NCBI GenBank assembly: GCA_015680685.1
Contig: MNCI01027290.1
Coordinates: forward strand, 57,947 to 88,880
Direction: 5' to 3'
DNA length: 30,934 nt
Source of the DNA: Gnetum montanum
Taxonomy: Eukaryota; Streptophyta; Gnetopsida; Gnetales; Gnetaceae
In this document: piece by piece, positions 1 through 9,740 of the stretch
Position numbering within the stretch: the stretch's first letter is position 1
How the letters are laid out: each line of letters opens with the position of its first letter
Notes under the pieces: model-generated
What the model was told of the DNA's origin: nothing
Database searches by the model: none
The model's input: only the letters and a program-made list of their open reading frames with translations
Program-made: the position numbers and the translations under genes

Positions 1-782
1 AATGAATGCCTATTTGAATTTCTTAGAAGTGTCCAACTTCTCCCAATTGATGTTTTCAGGTTAAGGGGTGGAAGTTGGCAATGCTCATATTCCAATGTAT
101 CTATGCTTTCATTATGGGCATGAGTTGTTTCCCCAATTTGTTCCATGCATGCTGGTGGGCTGCTCTCTTGATCAGCTATCAACCACTGGGTGTTCTCTTA
201 TTGTGTGGTTGCTACATACACGCACTGTTGTATCTGTGTTCCTTGGACACACCGGTTGCATGGAAGAGATGTAGAGCATTCCTCCATGTCATCACCCTCT
301 GAGTCACTATATGTGATACATGGAACTTTCTTCTTCTTGATCTTTCCATAAATGTTTTCCTTAGATATTTCCAAGGAAAGATCATGGATCCCTAGGCATG
401 CATCTATCGTACTCAGCCATACCCTTCCCATTATAATTGGGAAGTCCCCTTTGTTACTGTTGACTTCTATCACTAGGAAATCAGCTGGGTATGACCAACC
501 ACACACAGTGGTAATGATGTCCTTCACCAATCCCAAGGGAATGGTGATGGACTGGTCTACCAACTCTAGTTGAATATTTCTCTTCTTGAGTTGGGGCAGG
601 TTCCAAGCTTGATACATTTCTCGTGAGATTAAGTTGACTCCAAAACCTGAGTCAAGAAGAGCCTTATGTGGTTCGTTCCTGGCGACTTGGGGGTAGATTA
701 AGGGACTTCTAGGGTCAGAGAGTTTCCTAGGAAGGTGGCCTACCTGGATCCAGTCGGTAACAGTATGTATTAACATAACCAT
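1..782 (-). pseudogene. pol: pol protease and start of pol, element A (partial)
   Basis: The open frame 782-198 encodes a retropepsin-like aspartic protease. It shows the active-site segment LLDSGFGVNLIS (DSG with a Phe where Ala/Thr is usual), a flap-side IPLGLVKDI block, and the late motif FPIIMGRVWLSTIDACLGI. That last motif corresponds to the ILGRPWL..A.A.I signature of plant Ty3/gypsy proteases. A TAA stop interrupts the frame just after residue ATTQ at about 198. The same frame is then open to the window edge at base 1, with an acidic linker and a PPLNLK-like segment of the kind that precedes RT. RT itself lies off the left side. The copy is incomplete and probably inactive. Confidence 0.85.
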
Positions 783-974
783 CTACGTTGAGCTCTGTTG
801 TTGGTTTGAAGGGAGCTCCAAAGCCTTGTTTGTTGGAGAGGCATTGTGAGGTTCAACCGCTTGTGGTTGTGAGAGCTTGTTTGGACTTTTGCATCTAAAG
901 AAAGGTCTTCTCTTTTTGCGGTTGTCAGAACCAGCATCGGGTTGAATGTTTACGACTCTCATAGCATTACGTTG

Positions 975-3292
975 CTACGGTTGACTAGGGAGTTCCCCTT
1001 GCATTATTGGAGTGGGAGGTAGTGGAACTACTGACGTAAGAGTGGCAGATGGATTTGGAGGATGGTACACGTGTGGAGTGTCTCTCGTAGGAGAAGGAGT
1101 CCTAAAATACTCCTGAACCTGGTAATGATGTTGTGGAGTTGCGTGACACATAGAGTCACTTGGAGAAACCGGCTGCTGCACATAATAGCCATACGGGTCT
1201 GGTTCCCGGTAAGGGTATTGTTGTTTCAACGGTGGCATCCCCCATGACTATGGGTATTGCCACTACTGATTATGGTGGAGTTCCACTTGGATAGTACGTT
1301 AACGGTTGGTGGAACTGTCTTGGGTTACCTTGAGGATAAGGTAACCTTCAGGGTGCCTGCCATTTGTTAAGTCTTGGGTTGAGTGCAAACACCCCAGACT
1401 CTTGTAGATGTGAGATGATTGAACAACATCCATTAGGATGGTCATATTGGTAGATCTCACATCCACCGTCATTGTCTGTATCCAAATCCACAACCTCATC
1501 GGAGATAATCATTTTTTCCTTACCCTTGTTACGTGCAGGGCCTGAATCTCTCCACTTTTTTTTGTCTTGATTACTACGTCATTCCTCCTTAGATTCCTCT
1601 ACAATCTTTAGGACAATTTCAATTTTTCTATCTAAGGAGCTCCATACTTCATCTACCTTAGCCGACACTTCGGTTGTTAGCTTTTGGAGTGGTAAGGTTT
1701 TTCTATTCACCAACTCTTCGAGTGGTGACTCATCCTCTTCATCGTAGAATTTCACTCCCCTCTTTCAGAGGGAAGGATTACGATTATATTCCTCCGCGCT
1801 CTCTCTTTTTCGTAGCTCCCTTCTTCTTTGGCTACTTGCTCCAACAGTCTATGCATCTCATGGGATCTAAATTTAGATAATCTCCCTTAGGCATAGGTCC
1901 TAAGGGTTCTACTAGTTTCGTACCTTAGCCCATCTACGAGATGGCAAAGTTGATCCCATTGTGCATAGCCATGGCCCGGGCAACGATGTAGCAATGCATA
2001 GTATCGGCCCATGGCAGCATCCAAGGGTTCATGATTACCCTGTTTCCATCCTTGGATCTTTTTACATAAATTGGACACTCTCGAGTATGCCTGATATTTA
2101 TCATTGAATAACTCTAACATCGTACTCCATCTCCTAATGGTTTCCGGCTCTAAGGATCGGTACTAACTCTCTACTTCCTTTATGAGTATCCTAGAAAACA
2201 ACTTTAATTTCTGCCACTCATTCTTAATGTTTTGCAAGGCGTAGGCATCGTGGAATGCCTGTAAATGATTTTGTGGATCAAGGTTATATCCCCCTTCAAA
2301 CTATGGGATATTATTCATGTCTAAGCATTTGATCCAACTGTTCTTTAGATGCCTTGTGGGTATTCTAACTGCCTTTGTGATATCTAACATACTCCAGGTT
2401 GCAAGTAGGGGTTCATCATGATAATCTCTCTCATGATGTCTATGATGCCTATGTGGTTCCCTACTTTCCCTTCTATGCCTTGATTCTCTGGAATGCCCTC
2501 GTCCTCTCTCTCTCAACTCTCTCGTCGAGGTCTCTCATTTTGCTTACCTTTATCCTCTTCATTATGCTCTCTATGGCTACGTTCCAATGTGGAAGGAGAG
2601 GGTGAATGATGTGATGAAGGGGAAGAAGAAGGAGAACCATCTCCATGATGATGTTTCTTACCTTCTCTTCGATGGCTTTGGCCCCGATCGTGATGACGAT
2701 CTGAGTGCCCATCCTTGTCATGTGTTTTTGTTCCCTCGGTGAACACTTGGTGTTCATGGGTATCAGAACCAGGGTTATGGATCATGAAGCGTAAGTTCTG
2801 ATACCCCACCTTCTCACTGTTGTTAGGAGGGGGAACATCATTCAATAACGAACCTATTATAATGGGTCCACCATCTTCGATTTCGCTTACGATGTGCGGG
2901 ACCCCTTTTCCCTTCAACAATGTATGATGGCTCTCTTGCCGCAAGTCCCTTAAACATTGTGCTTCTGTGGAATGGTAATCCCTTGTATCGAAATCTCCTA
3001 CAACGTATTCAGCATACAGCTGTGTCATGCCTATCTGTGCTAGAGCACAGAGGAGCAGGTTGGGGACTACACGATCTGGAGGTAACACTATGTTACCTTG
3101 CAAATCTCGCCAATGCAGCTGTTCGTCCTGATGGAGGATAAAAATGAAATCGGGTATATACCCATTGTGATGAGTATATACTATCCGATACTGTTGAGGA
3201 ATTGATGATTGGTTACGTATGTTAGATTGCCAACTGTTTCTTGTATGATCCCTAGGTGGTGAAGTGCTCTTATGAGAAGAAGAAGAAGACAT
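975..3292 (-). pseudogene. gag: gag of element A (frameshifted)
   Basis: Gag is the structural nucleocapsid precursor. The ATG at 3292 opens a 259-residue frame (to 2513). It has a serine-rich start, an unassigned folded-looking block (about residues 35-110), then a long His/Arg/Ser-rich tract. The frame breaks at about 2515 inside a GA-dinucleotide run and resumes in another frame from 2516 to about 1887. There the retrotransposon gag core (Retrotrans_gag type) is clear around 2120-1890, with a LHRCPGHG-like segment. A degenerate CCHC knuckle sits at 1461-1423, with tyrosine in place of the second cysteine (CEIYQYDHPNGCC). A Pro/Tyr/Gln-rich linker (1238-975) follows, typical of gag tails. 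In-frame stops are mostly TAG, for example after NNIP and after EVES. This copy is not functional. Confidence 0.85.
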
Positions 3293-3416
3293 TGTGTCTT
3301 GTTGGTGTGCTAATTAACTGTTATTTAATTTTTTGTTTAATTGTTCCTAAGGGTTCATTTAAGCTCCCAATGATGTGAGTGATTTCCTATGTTCTACTTA
3401 GCGCACAAACACTTAG

Positions 3417-3434
3417 TCCCTGGCAACGATGCCA
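3417..3434 (-). promoter_or_regulatory. Primer-binding site, tRNA-Asp type
   Basis: On the minus strand the 18 bases are TGGCATCGTTGCCAGGGA. The complement of the 3' end of plant tRNA-Asp(GUC) is, from established knowledge, TGGCGCCGTTGCCGGGGA. I count three mismatches, all transitions that fit decay of the copy. The site sits one base inside the LTR edge and upstream of gag, the expected place for minus-strand DNA priming. tRNA-Asp priming is common among Athila/Tat elements. Confidence 0.82.
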
Positions 3435-3435
3435 A

Positions 3436-4234
3436 TGATGAGTGGCGAGGCACCCCTACACTCAACCATACGAATACGAGCGTTACACGCGCAATCCGGG
3501 CGAACTTCGCAGACTAAGTGCCTACACGCCTTATGGAACACTTAAGGTTAATTATTCATTATCTTCCCAGACTTACTTGTATTTTTCATGGTGTATGGTT
3601 AAGTACGTCTGAGGTATGTGATTTCTATAGTTTTTATCTTTTATCACCTATGCTAATGAGGTGAAGGGTGGAGAGACTAATTAACTAACTTTAACTAACT
3701 AACTAAGCCTTAATTAACCTAGCATCAGTATCTGTTCCCACTTACCGTTCACACCCTGAACCAATGCAACCTTGGTTACCAAACGCTAGTCGTTGCTGGG
3801 ATCACCAAGCGTAACACATGTGCTCGAAGCGATCGTACTGTGCACTTAACTACAGGAGAAGGGTTGAGAGAGATTTAATTAACTAAGAAAGAAATTAAAT
3901 GATAAACAATAAATAAAATCCTATTTAGCCTATTCCATGCATTGCAAGGTTTATCCAAGAAGTTCGTTTTTATTTCCGTACATAAACTTGTGTTTAGGTA
4001 CACTATTTGCTCGAATAAAGATCCGTTCACTTTGGAGCTCCTATTGTGGGCACATGGAAAATATTCTATCTCTGGAGAGGTAAAACTACCAGAGTTTCGC
4101 TACGGTTTAGGCCTAGAATAAGAAACAAGGGAGAGCCGCCTCTTATTTATAGACTTGGCGGTGCACTGTGATATCGCATGGGATGCGATATCGTAGTGGC
4201 GATATCGTGGCCCATGTGATATTGCGTCCCATCA
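3436..4234 (-). repeat. 5' LTR of element A
   Basis: The LTR is 799 bp long. On the minus strand it opens with TGATGGG and closes with CATCA, so TGATG/CATCA forms a short terminal inverted repeat with the canonical TG..CA ends. The inner edge is fixed by the adjacent primer-binding site, separated by one base. The outer edge is set by the CATCA end and by the matching end of the second LTR at 26446. A TATA box lies about 85 bp inside the transcriptional start side. The U3 end carries several palindromic GATATC-type motifs (about 4170-4225). Long stretches (about 3770-4150) align by eye with the LTR at 25911-26446, at what looks like roughly 70% identity, so the two belong to one family but are not sister LTRs of one insertion. 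Confidence 0.88.
4144..4151 (-). promoter_or_regulatory. LTR TATA box (element A)
   Basis: The minus strand reads TATAAATA inside the U3 part of the LTR. The same octamer occurs at the equivalent place in the LTR of element B (26296-26303), with the palindrome cluster upstream in both. Shared position in two diverged LTRs supports a real core promoter rather than a chance AT-rich match. Confidence 0.65.
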
Positions 4235-5244
4235 CTTCCAAATTGTGCCAATGCTGTTAACAATTTTGTTTTCAACACTTTGAAAAATAAGAGGAAGATT
4301 TTCTAATTTAATTCAACAAGAAATTTTAGACTAATCAGAAGAATATGGATCAAAATCCACTTTCCATTCCCAACTAATAAAAGTATTATGCTGATCCATA
4401 AAAACTTTAAGATCCAATGATTTCTTAACCATTTCAAAATTAACCAGTTCGACAAGCAAAAATGATTTGGAAAAATAGTGGATATGCAAAATATTAATTC
4501 CATAGCATTCAAGGATAGCTTGAATCACTGGTGTAAAACTCTTATTTGGACGAACAAATTCAATAATTTGTAGAAATCTATATTGTGAAGGGATTCATAT
4601 AAATCATAAGTAAAACAAAATCAAAAGCTTCAGAATTCTTCCTAGTCTCTATGGTCTAAGAGAAATTAGTATTTTCCATCTTTGGATCATTCCTTGCAAA
4701 AAATAAAAATAAAAAATTTGTTGCAAAAACTCCACCAAAAGCCCTTGAGATTGATAAACCACTCACAGAATTGCTTCCAATTGTAATTGCTAGAACCTTG
4801 TCCTAGTAATAATCATATCTCTCTACTTAAAAATAGATACTTTTGAGTACTAAATAACAAACCTCCTCCAACAAAATGTAAATAAAAATATTTTAACCCA
4901 ATTTTAGCCAAAGACTTTTTATTTTATTGTTTTCCAAAAGGACTTTTTGTTTTAAAAAAGGTATCTTGTATTACATTATTTCCATGAATGGAGCCATTGG
5001 GAGACATTGCGTAAACGTTGCCAAATACATTGGGAGAAATTGATTTTCAATGGTCAAAATCTCGGGGCCCAGGGCAGAATACAAGCGTCGAGCGCGGTAC
5101 TTGATTGAACAGTGACAAGATTTACCACGTTTGAGCCCTGACAGAGGGTGCTTTCAATTAACAAAACCGTTCGCCGAGGCAGCAGAGGGTTTTTGCTAGA
5201 CAGCAGCGGAAGAGAGTTAACGTAGAACGCTTGCAATATCAAGG
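4235..5244. other. AT-rich intergenic DNA and likely upstream region of the gene at 5245
   Basis: No coding pattern on either strand survives inspection; short minus-strand frames at 4303-4528 are low-complexity and resemble nothing. The last 200 bases before 5245 are clearly more GC-rich (5060-5240), which fits a promoter-proximal or 5' UTR stretch for the downstream gene. I cannot place a core promoter with confidence. Confidence 0.4.
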
Positions 5245-7184
5245 ATGGGACTGGATACAGAGGAAATCTCAAATTTCGGACCAAAAGGCATTGCCATGTC
5301 TGCTATTTCCAAATATTTCTCCATCTCTTTGGTAATCCATCAAAATTATATTCCTTAAATACGTACATCTTCGACTTTAAACGTGAACTTTATCAATATA
5401 TGGCTACTTGATGTTTTAATGCTGGTCTGTTCGATGTGTTAAGACAACAAAACGGAAAGTTTTCGCAAAATGGGACACCGTTGCTCTTTCATGCCATTAA
5501 TCAAGAACATTAACTCAATTTACTCCCATTGAGCTATCATTCACTTCTTAAAGCTTGATTCTAAAATTTTGGGAACTTTCTAGCTATGCTTCGATTGATT
5601 TCTCATAACACTATGCACCGTGAATTATTCAACGATATTTCTACTAGGAAAGTTGAATGACCCTATTTAACCTAATTTTTAAAATATATATATATATATT
5701 CCATAAATTAGTAACTGTATCTGGATATGTTTCTTTTGAAAATGAGAAACTGACCTATTTGTGACAGAGGACAATGGATTTTTAAGCGATCACATGATTT
5801 TTAAACTGAACTTTTAAAAGACAATCTCAGCTATTAATATTAATAATTTACATGTTATTATAGAAAAAGATGAAATATGCTTCATCATCCTTTTCAACAT
5901 TTTCCATGTCATATTCCACGTTTTCCCTTTATCATAGATATGCATTGTGTTTGATATTAAAACTTTAAAGAATTTTGAGAGAAGATTGATAAGCTGAGTT
6001 GGAGTCTTGGAAATTCAGTAACAACCTTTCTTTGGATGTTAAACAAACTCATGGGGCTTTAAACTAGACATATTCCATCAAATGCTTTGCGGGTGCTTTT
6101 CCCTGATTATTTGTGAACTCATTCCTACTCAATAGCTGTAATACAATGATCAAAAGCCTAAATCCCTATGTACGGAAGCATGATTGATGTTTACAATAAG
6201 CGTAAGTAAGCTGCTAGGAATCTACCTTTAGACATGTCAATAACCCATGAGAAAAAAATTTCATTATTTTTGTTTTAATTGTTGAGTTTAAGAAACAGGC
6301 AAGTATATTATAAAATTTACCATTTGTGTTTGCATGTCATTCCATTCCCAAAAGAACTCCACCGTCTCAAACCTTGTGTAGTTTTGCTTATGCATTTAAT
6401 TTAAACTGTAAAGAAGTTTCTGCAGTGATGTCATTTCTCTGTAACATATCTATATCTATCCTTTATGTCATTGCATTTGAAATACCCTTTTTTGTTTTCT
6501 TGATCCAAATTACAAAATTTACTGCAGATTTTGACATATTTTCTATGATTCATGTAGGATCACTTTTCAAAAGCATACCAAGTTTACCCAGATCTCAAAT
6601 CACTGATTTCAAACTTTCTAGAATCTTTCAAGAACAAAGAACTTTTAGTGTCTCTTTTGAGAATTGGGAGGAGGTAAGAAATATTCTACTTTATCAGATG
6701 GATGGCTATGCAGATGTACTCCTTGGTCTATTTCAGTGTTTTTTTTTATTTTTCAGGTTTTGAGATGGTTAACATTTGCTGATGATTTTCATGATGATCC
6801 ACGCCCTGTTCTAAACAAATTCAAAGATTTTGATGAAAATTTAATTCAAAGATCAGTTCTTGGTGGCAGTGGACTTTGTCCATCTATAACTGATATAGTA
6901 GTCTTTGCTTATCTCCATGACTCCATGGTATGCTTTTTAAAAAAATTAAAATTTAATTTTGATACTATTCTACTTCATTTGAAATAGTGTCATGCCTTAA
7001 AGTTAAATGACACTTAACACTGTTAAGATAGTTGAATCCATAAATGTTCAGTTTTTTGGATTGATACCAAACTTCTCTCTTATTCGAATAATGAAATTTG
7101 TTTTGGGTATGCTTACAGCTACAGCTTCCTCAATCCGAGTGGAAGACATTTCCAAATATTTTGGGATGGTTTGATTATATTCAG
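5245..7184 (+). CDS. Arc1p/AIMP1-like tRNA-binding cofactor, N-terminal GST_C-like part (4 exons, partial)
   Basis: I see four exons with good GT..AG borders: 5245-5331, 6558-6673, 6757-6927 and 7119-7184. Exon 1 begins at ATG 5245 (a second in-frame ATG is at 5296) and includes MSAISKYFSISL. Exons 2-4 join in phase 0 and read through FENWEE, VLRWLTFADDF, SVLGGSGLCPSITDIVVFAY and LPQSEWKTFPNILGWFDYIQ. This is the signature of the GST C-terminal-like domain of aminoacyl-tRNA-synthetase cofactors. It most resembles the plant Arc1p/AIMP1-type protein (Arabidopsis At2g40660 family), which delivers tRNA to cytosolic synthetases. That family ends in an EMAP-II OB fold, which I do not find downstream. 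Exon 1 ends in phase 0 while exon 2 needs phase 1, so a small exon is missing from my model or the gene is damaged. Family assignment is by pattern and from memory, not by search. Confidence 0.6.
5332..6557 (+). other. First intron region, possibly hiding a small exon
   Basis: The region is AT-rich and contains a TA dinucleotide run near 5684-5698. It begins with GTAATC and ends with a TAG acceptor at 6555-6557. An open frame runs through 6326-6763, but upstream of 6558 it encodes hydrophobic low-complexity residues unlike the domain, so I treat that part as intron. The one-base phase conflict between exons 1 and 2 means an extra exon with a length of one modulo three could lie here; I could not identify it. 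Confidence 0.4.
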
Positions 7185-8690
7185 GTAGCAGAATGTGAAC
7201 ACTTGTATGCAATTCATATGTACGGGTAGAATATTTGCTTAATAATGTTTTTCACTAGATTGCTCATGGAAAATTCCACCTAAATATTACTTGCAGGAAA
7301 ACTTTACTAGAATTCTTTATTTTAAAGAAAAATTGTATACAGGGATCAATGATCTCTCTTATTTATTTCAACAAAAGATGAGAGGGGGAACTTAAACTAC
7401 CGTTTATTTCAAAACACGCTCAAGCTATTTACATCAGCTATTATTTTTTCTGTGGTAACCCTGGGTAAAACCCTATGGCAAAAACATAAAAGGAATTTAA
7501 CTGTGAAAAAAAGGAAATCTGATAAATGAAGATGCGAAGGGCACGAGGAATGATTGTGTTAAATGAACATAAAAAAGGATAGGTCCAAACTAACACAAGA
7601 CAAGCATGAGTGTTATTTTATATTTCATGTACCCTGGAAAAGCAGGGGCAAATAATGTTGTAAAACATAAATATGAAACAAAATGTATTTCATACCACAA
7701 AATGTTTTGTGATAAGTTGTTCTATCATTATAGATAAATTGTAATAGAGTCTTCTTGTTAAATTGACATAAATTAGAGTCAATTAATCCCTTGGCAGTAG
7801 TAAGACAATCATGATATCAAAGCAAGGTTCAAATTCATAGAAGATGATCCTAAGTTATTAGAAGAATTGTGATGGTTGACAATAACTTTAAACAGGAAAT
7901 ATAAATAGAGCAAAATAATATAGGACCATTCAAAAGAAGACTGCGAAAAAAAGCTTTTGAAGGATATCTGTGTTGGATGGAGTTATTTCCTTTTCTTTAC
8001 ATGTATTACATGAATACGTTTACCTTAAACCTGTATTTGCAAATATTTGCAATTCATGTAGAATGCATGCTTGCATACACCATTTTTAAATAAGAATGTG
8101 TGTTTCTCAATTCATGCAAACCTGTTATACAAATATGTTATATTTCAATGCCAAAGTGTCTCATAATGGTTAGAATCAAATATTCCAAAGGAGAAATAAC
8201 ATGTATAACACCCTTACTTTTTTAAGTTGTCTACATTCTACAGATGCTTCATGTGATTGCTAGGAAAGTGGATTCTAAAATACAGTTCTTACCTGCCAGT
8301 GTTTTGCATATTGCATTAAGCAAAATCTTGGACATTTAGTCTAATTGTCGATTTTTCTGGCAAGGAATAAGTTATTCAAAATGATTGGTAATAATAATCT
8401 TGTGCATAACAAATTAAAACCAATTTTGGTTGGTACTCGAGTATGAAAGATCTGAACTTTAAGAATAGCTCACTAGTTGAACTCTTTTACTGATTCAACC
8501 TCCATTAGCTGCAGCTAATCTTCTTGCGTTGTATCTTCCATGTACAGTTCTTCCAAGTCAACATTGTGATGCACAACGACTATTTTGATTATCCATGCAA
8601 AATAAAATGTTGCTTTAGCAGCTCCATCTTGAATCTGCTTCTATGTATCCTTTAGTTTACCTGGCCTCCTACAATGTCTACACATGACCT
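7185..8690. other. AT-rich non-coding DNA, probable intron
   Basis: The stretch starts with the donor GTAGCA after exon 4. It shows no domain-like reading frame on either strand. No OB-fold or lysine-rich linker exon expected for the Arc1p/AIMP1 family could be recognised. It may be the proximal part of a long intron. Confidence 0.4.
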
Positions 8691-8699
8691 CTTACAGCT

Positions 8700-9165
8700 G
8701 CCTTGGGTCTTTGCATCAATCACTTTTCTCAACTGCTGAAATGTTAGCTTTTTACTATCGTCAACATTGGCCTTGTGCGATTAGATTCTTGTAGCTTTCA
8801 ATTTGTAGCTTCTTGTAGTTGCAATTGATATACAGGCTTCTTTCAACCTCCTTTACAGACTTTGTTTTTTAGCTTTTGATGATGGCCAACTCACATTGTG
8901 AAACATACTAATCTCTGAAATTTTCAATTATTCAGTATCAAACCTTGTCTTCATACTGCTTCTTGTTAGAAACCTCCAAGTCTAGAAAAGTTCTTGTTCA
9001 TATATTCACAAATCTTAACATCATAAACCACTATAGGGGACTTTACTTGTGAGGTTTCTACTGGTATCCATTGGCCATGTGTTTATATCTAAGAATGTTT
9101 ACAAAATGTTTTTTGAATGGATTTCAGTTTGTGTTAGGACATAGTTTGTAACTCTTCCCCTAGCT
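8700..9165. repeat. Diverged direct repeat, copy 1
   Basis: This segment realigns with 9309-9740 at a constant offset of 609 bases; for example, GATGGCCAAC occurs at 8881 and 9490, and GCTTTTTAC at 8747 and 9356. Similarity continues through the end words 'taggacatagtttgtaactct' (copy 1) and 'tagaacatattttgtaacttt' (copy 2). On the minus strand both copies can be read as related peptides around a VSWPS segment, but each has stops. It may be a remnant of an unidentified transposon or a local tandem duplication. Confidence 0.7.
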
Positions 9166-9308
9166 TATGAAATATTTTCTACACAAATGGACACATTTTA
9201 TTACGTCTTCTTTAATTTTTAAGCGCCTTCTCCCCTCAAAAGATTATATGAAGGAGGCTTGCCTTTTTTGTGTTGTTAGTGAGATTTCAAGGTCCTGCAA
9301 TTTTTGCA

Positions 9309-9740
9309 ATTTTTGCACACTGCATCAATCATGTTTCTTGACTATCGATATTTTAGCTTTTTACCATCTTCAGCATTGACCGGGTACAATTAGCTTCTTG
9401 CAACTTTCAATCTACAACTTCTTGTAGCTACCATTGATACACAGGCTTTTGTTAGCCTCCTTGATAGACTTTGGTTGTTATTTTTGGGTGATGGCCAACT
9501 TACATAGTCACACATACTCATCATTGGACTTTCTAGTTCTTCAGTACCAAATGTCTTCTTCATATTGCTTCTTGATATGAACTTCCAAATCTCCTCTAAT
9601 AGTTTGTATATCACATATCCTAATATGATCAATTGCTATCTGGGATTTTATGCGTGAATGCCATGTCTTTATATTTGAGAATGTTAGAGTGGGTTTGAGT
9701 GTGTTAGAACATATTTTGTAACTTTAGCTTTGGTCCTTTC
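9309..9740. repeat. Diverged direct repeat, copy 2
   Basis: This is the partner of 8700-9165 at the 609-base offset. Here the minus-strand frame 9632-9390 stays open for 80 codons and includes MCDYVSWPSPKNNNQSLSRR. The matching frame in copy 1 is broken by stops but has FHNVSWPSSKAKKQSL at the same place. The shared peptide hints that the ancestral unit was coding on the minus strand. I do not recognise the family. Confidence 0.65.

Larger units (their letters stand above)
1..4234 (-). mobile_element. Ty3/gypsy retrotransposon A (Athila/Tat-like), 5' part
   Basis: This is the 5' portion of an LTR retrotransposon transcribed leftward. Reading on the minus strand gives, in order: the 5' LTR (4234-3436), the tRNA-Asp-type primer-binding site (3434-3417), gag (from 3292), a proline/tyrosine-rich gag tail, the aspartic protease, and the linker leading toward reverse transcriptase, which is cut by the window edge. 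The LTR-PBS-gag-PR order and the sequence of the protease place it among non-chromoviral plant Ty3/gypsy elements (Athila/Tat/Ogre group). Frameshifts and in-frame stops show it is inactive. Its 3' half and 3' LTR lie outside the window, so the target-site duplication cannot be checked; the flank next to the LTR (from 4235) begins cttcc. The assignment to Ty3/gypsy is firm and the lineage less so, because RT is not visible in this copy. Confidence 0.9.

Noticed and set aside
5684-5698. TA dinucleotide run as a regulatory site
   Set aside because: It is a simple microsatellite in an intron-like region with no other supporting signal.
6326-6763. A single 145-residue protein from the continuous open frame
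   Set aside because: Only 6558-6673 resembles the domain. The flanks are hydrophobic low-complexity sequence and the frame crosses a clear GTAAGA donor at 6674.
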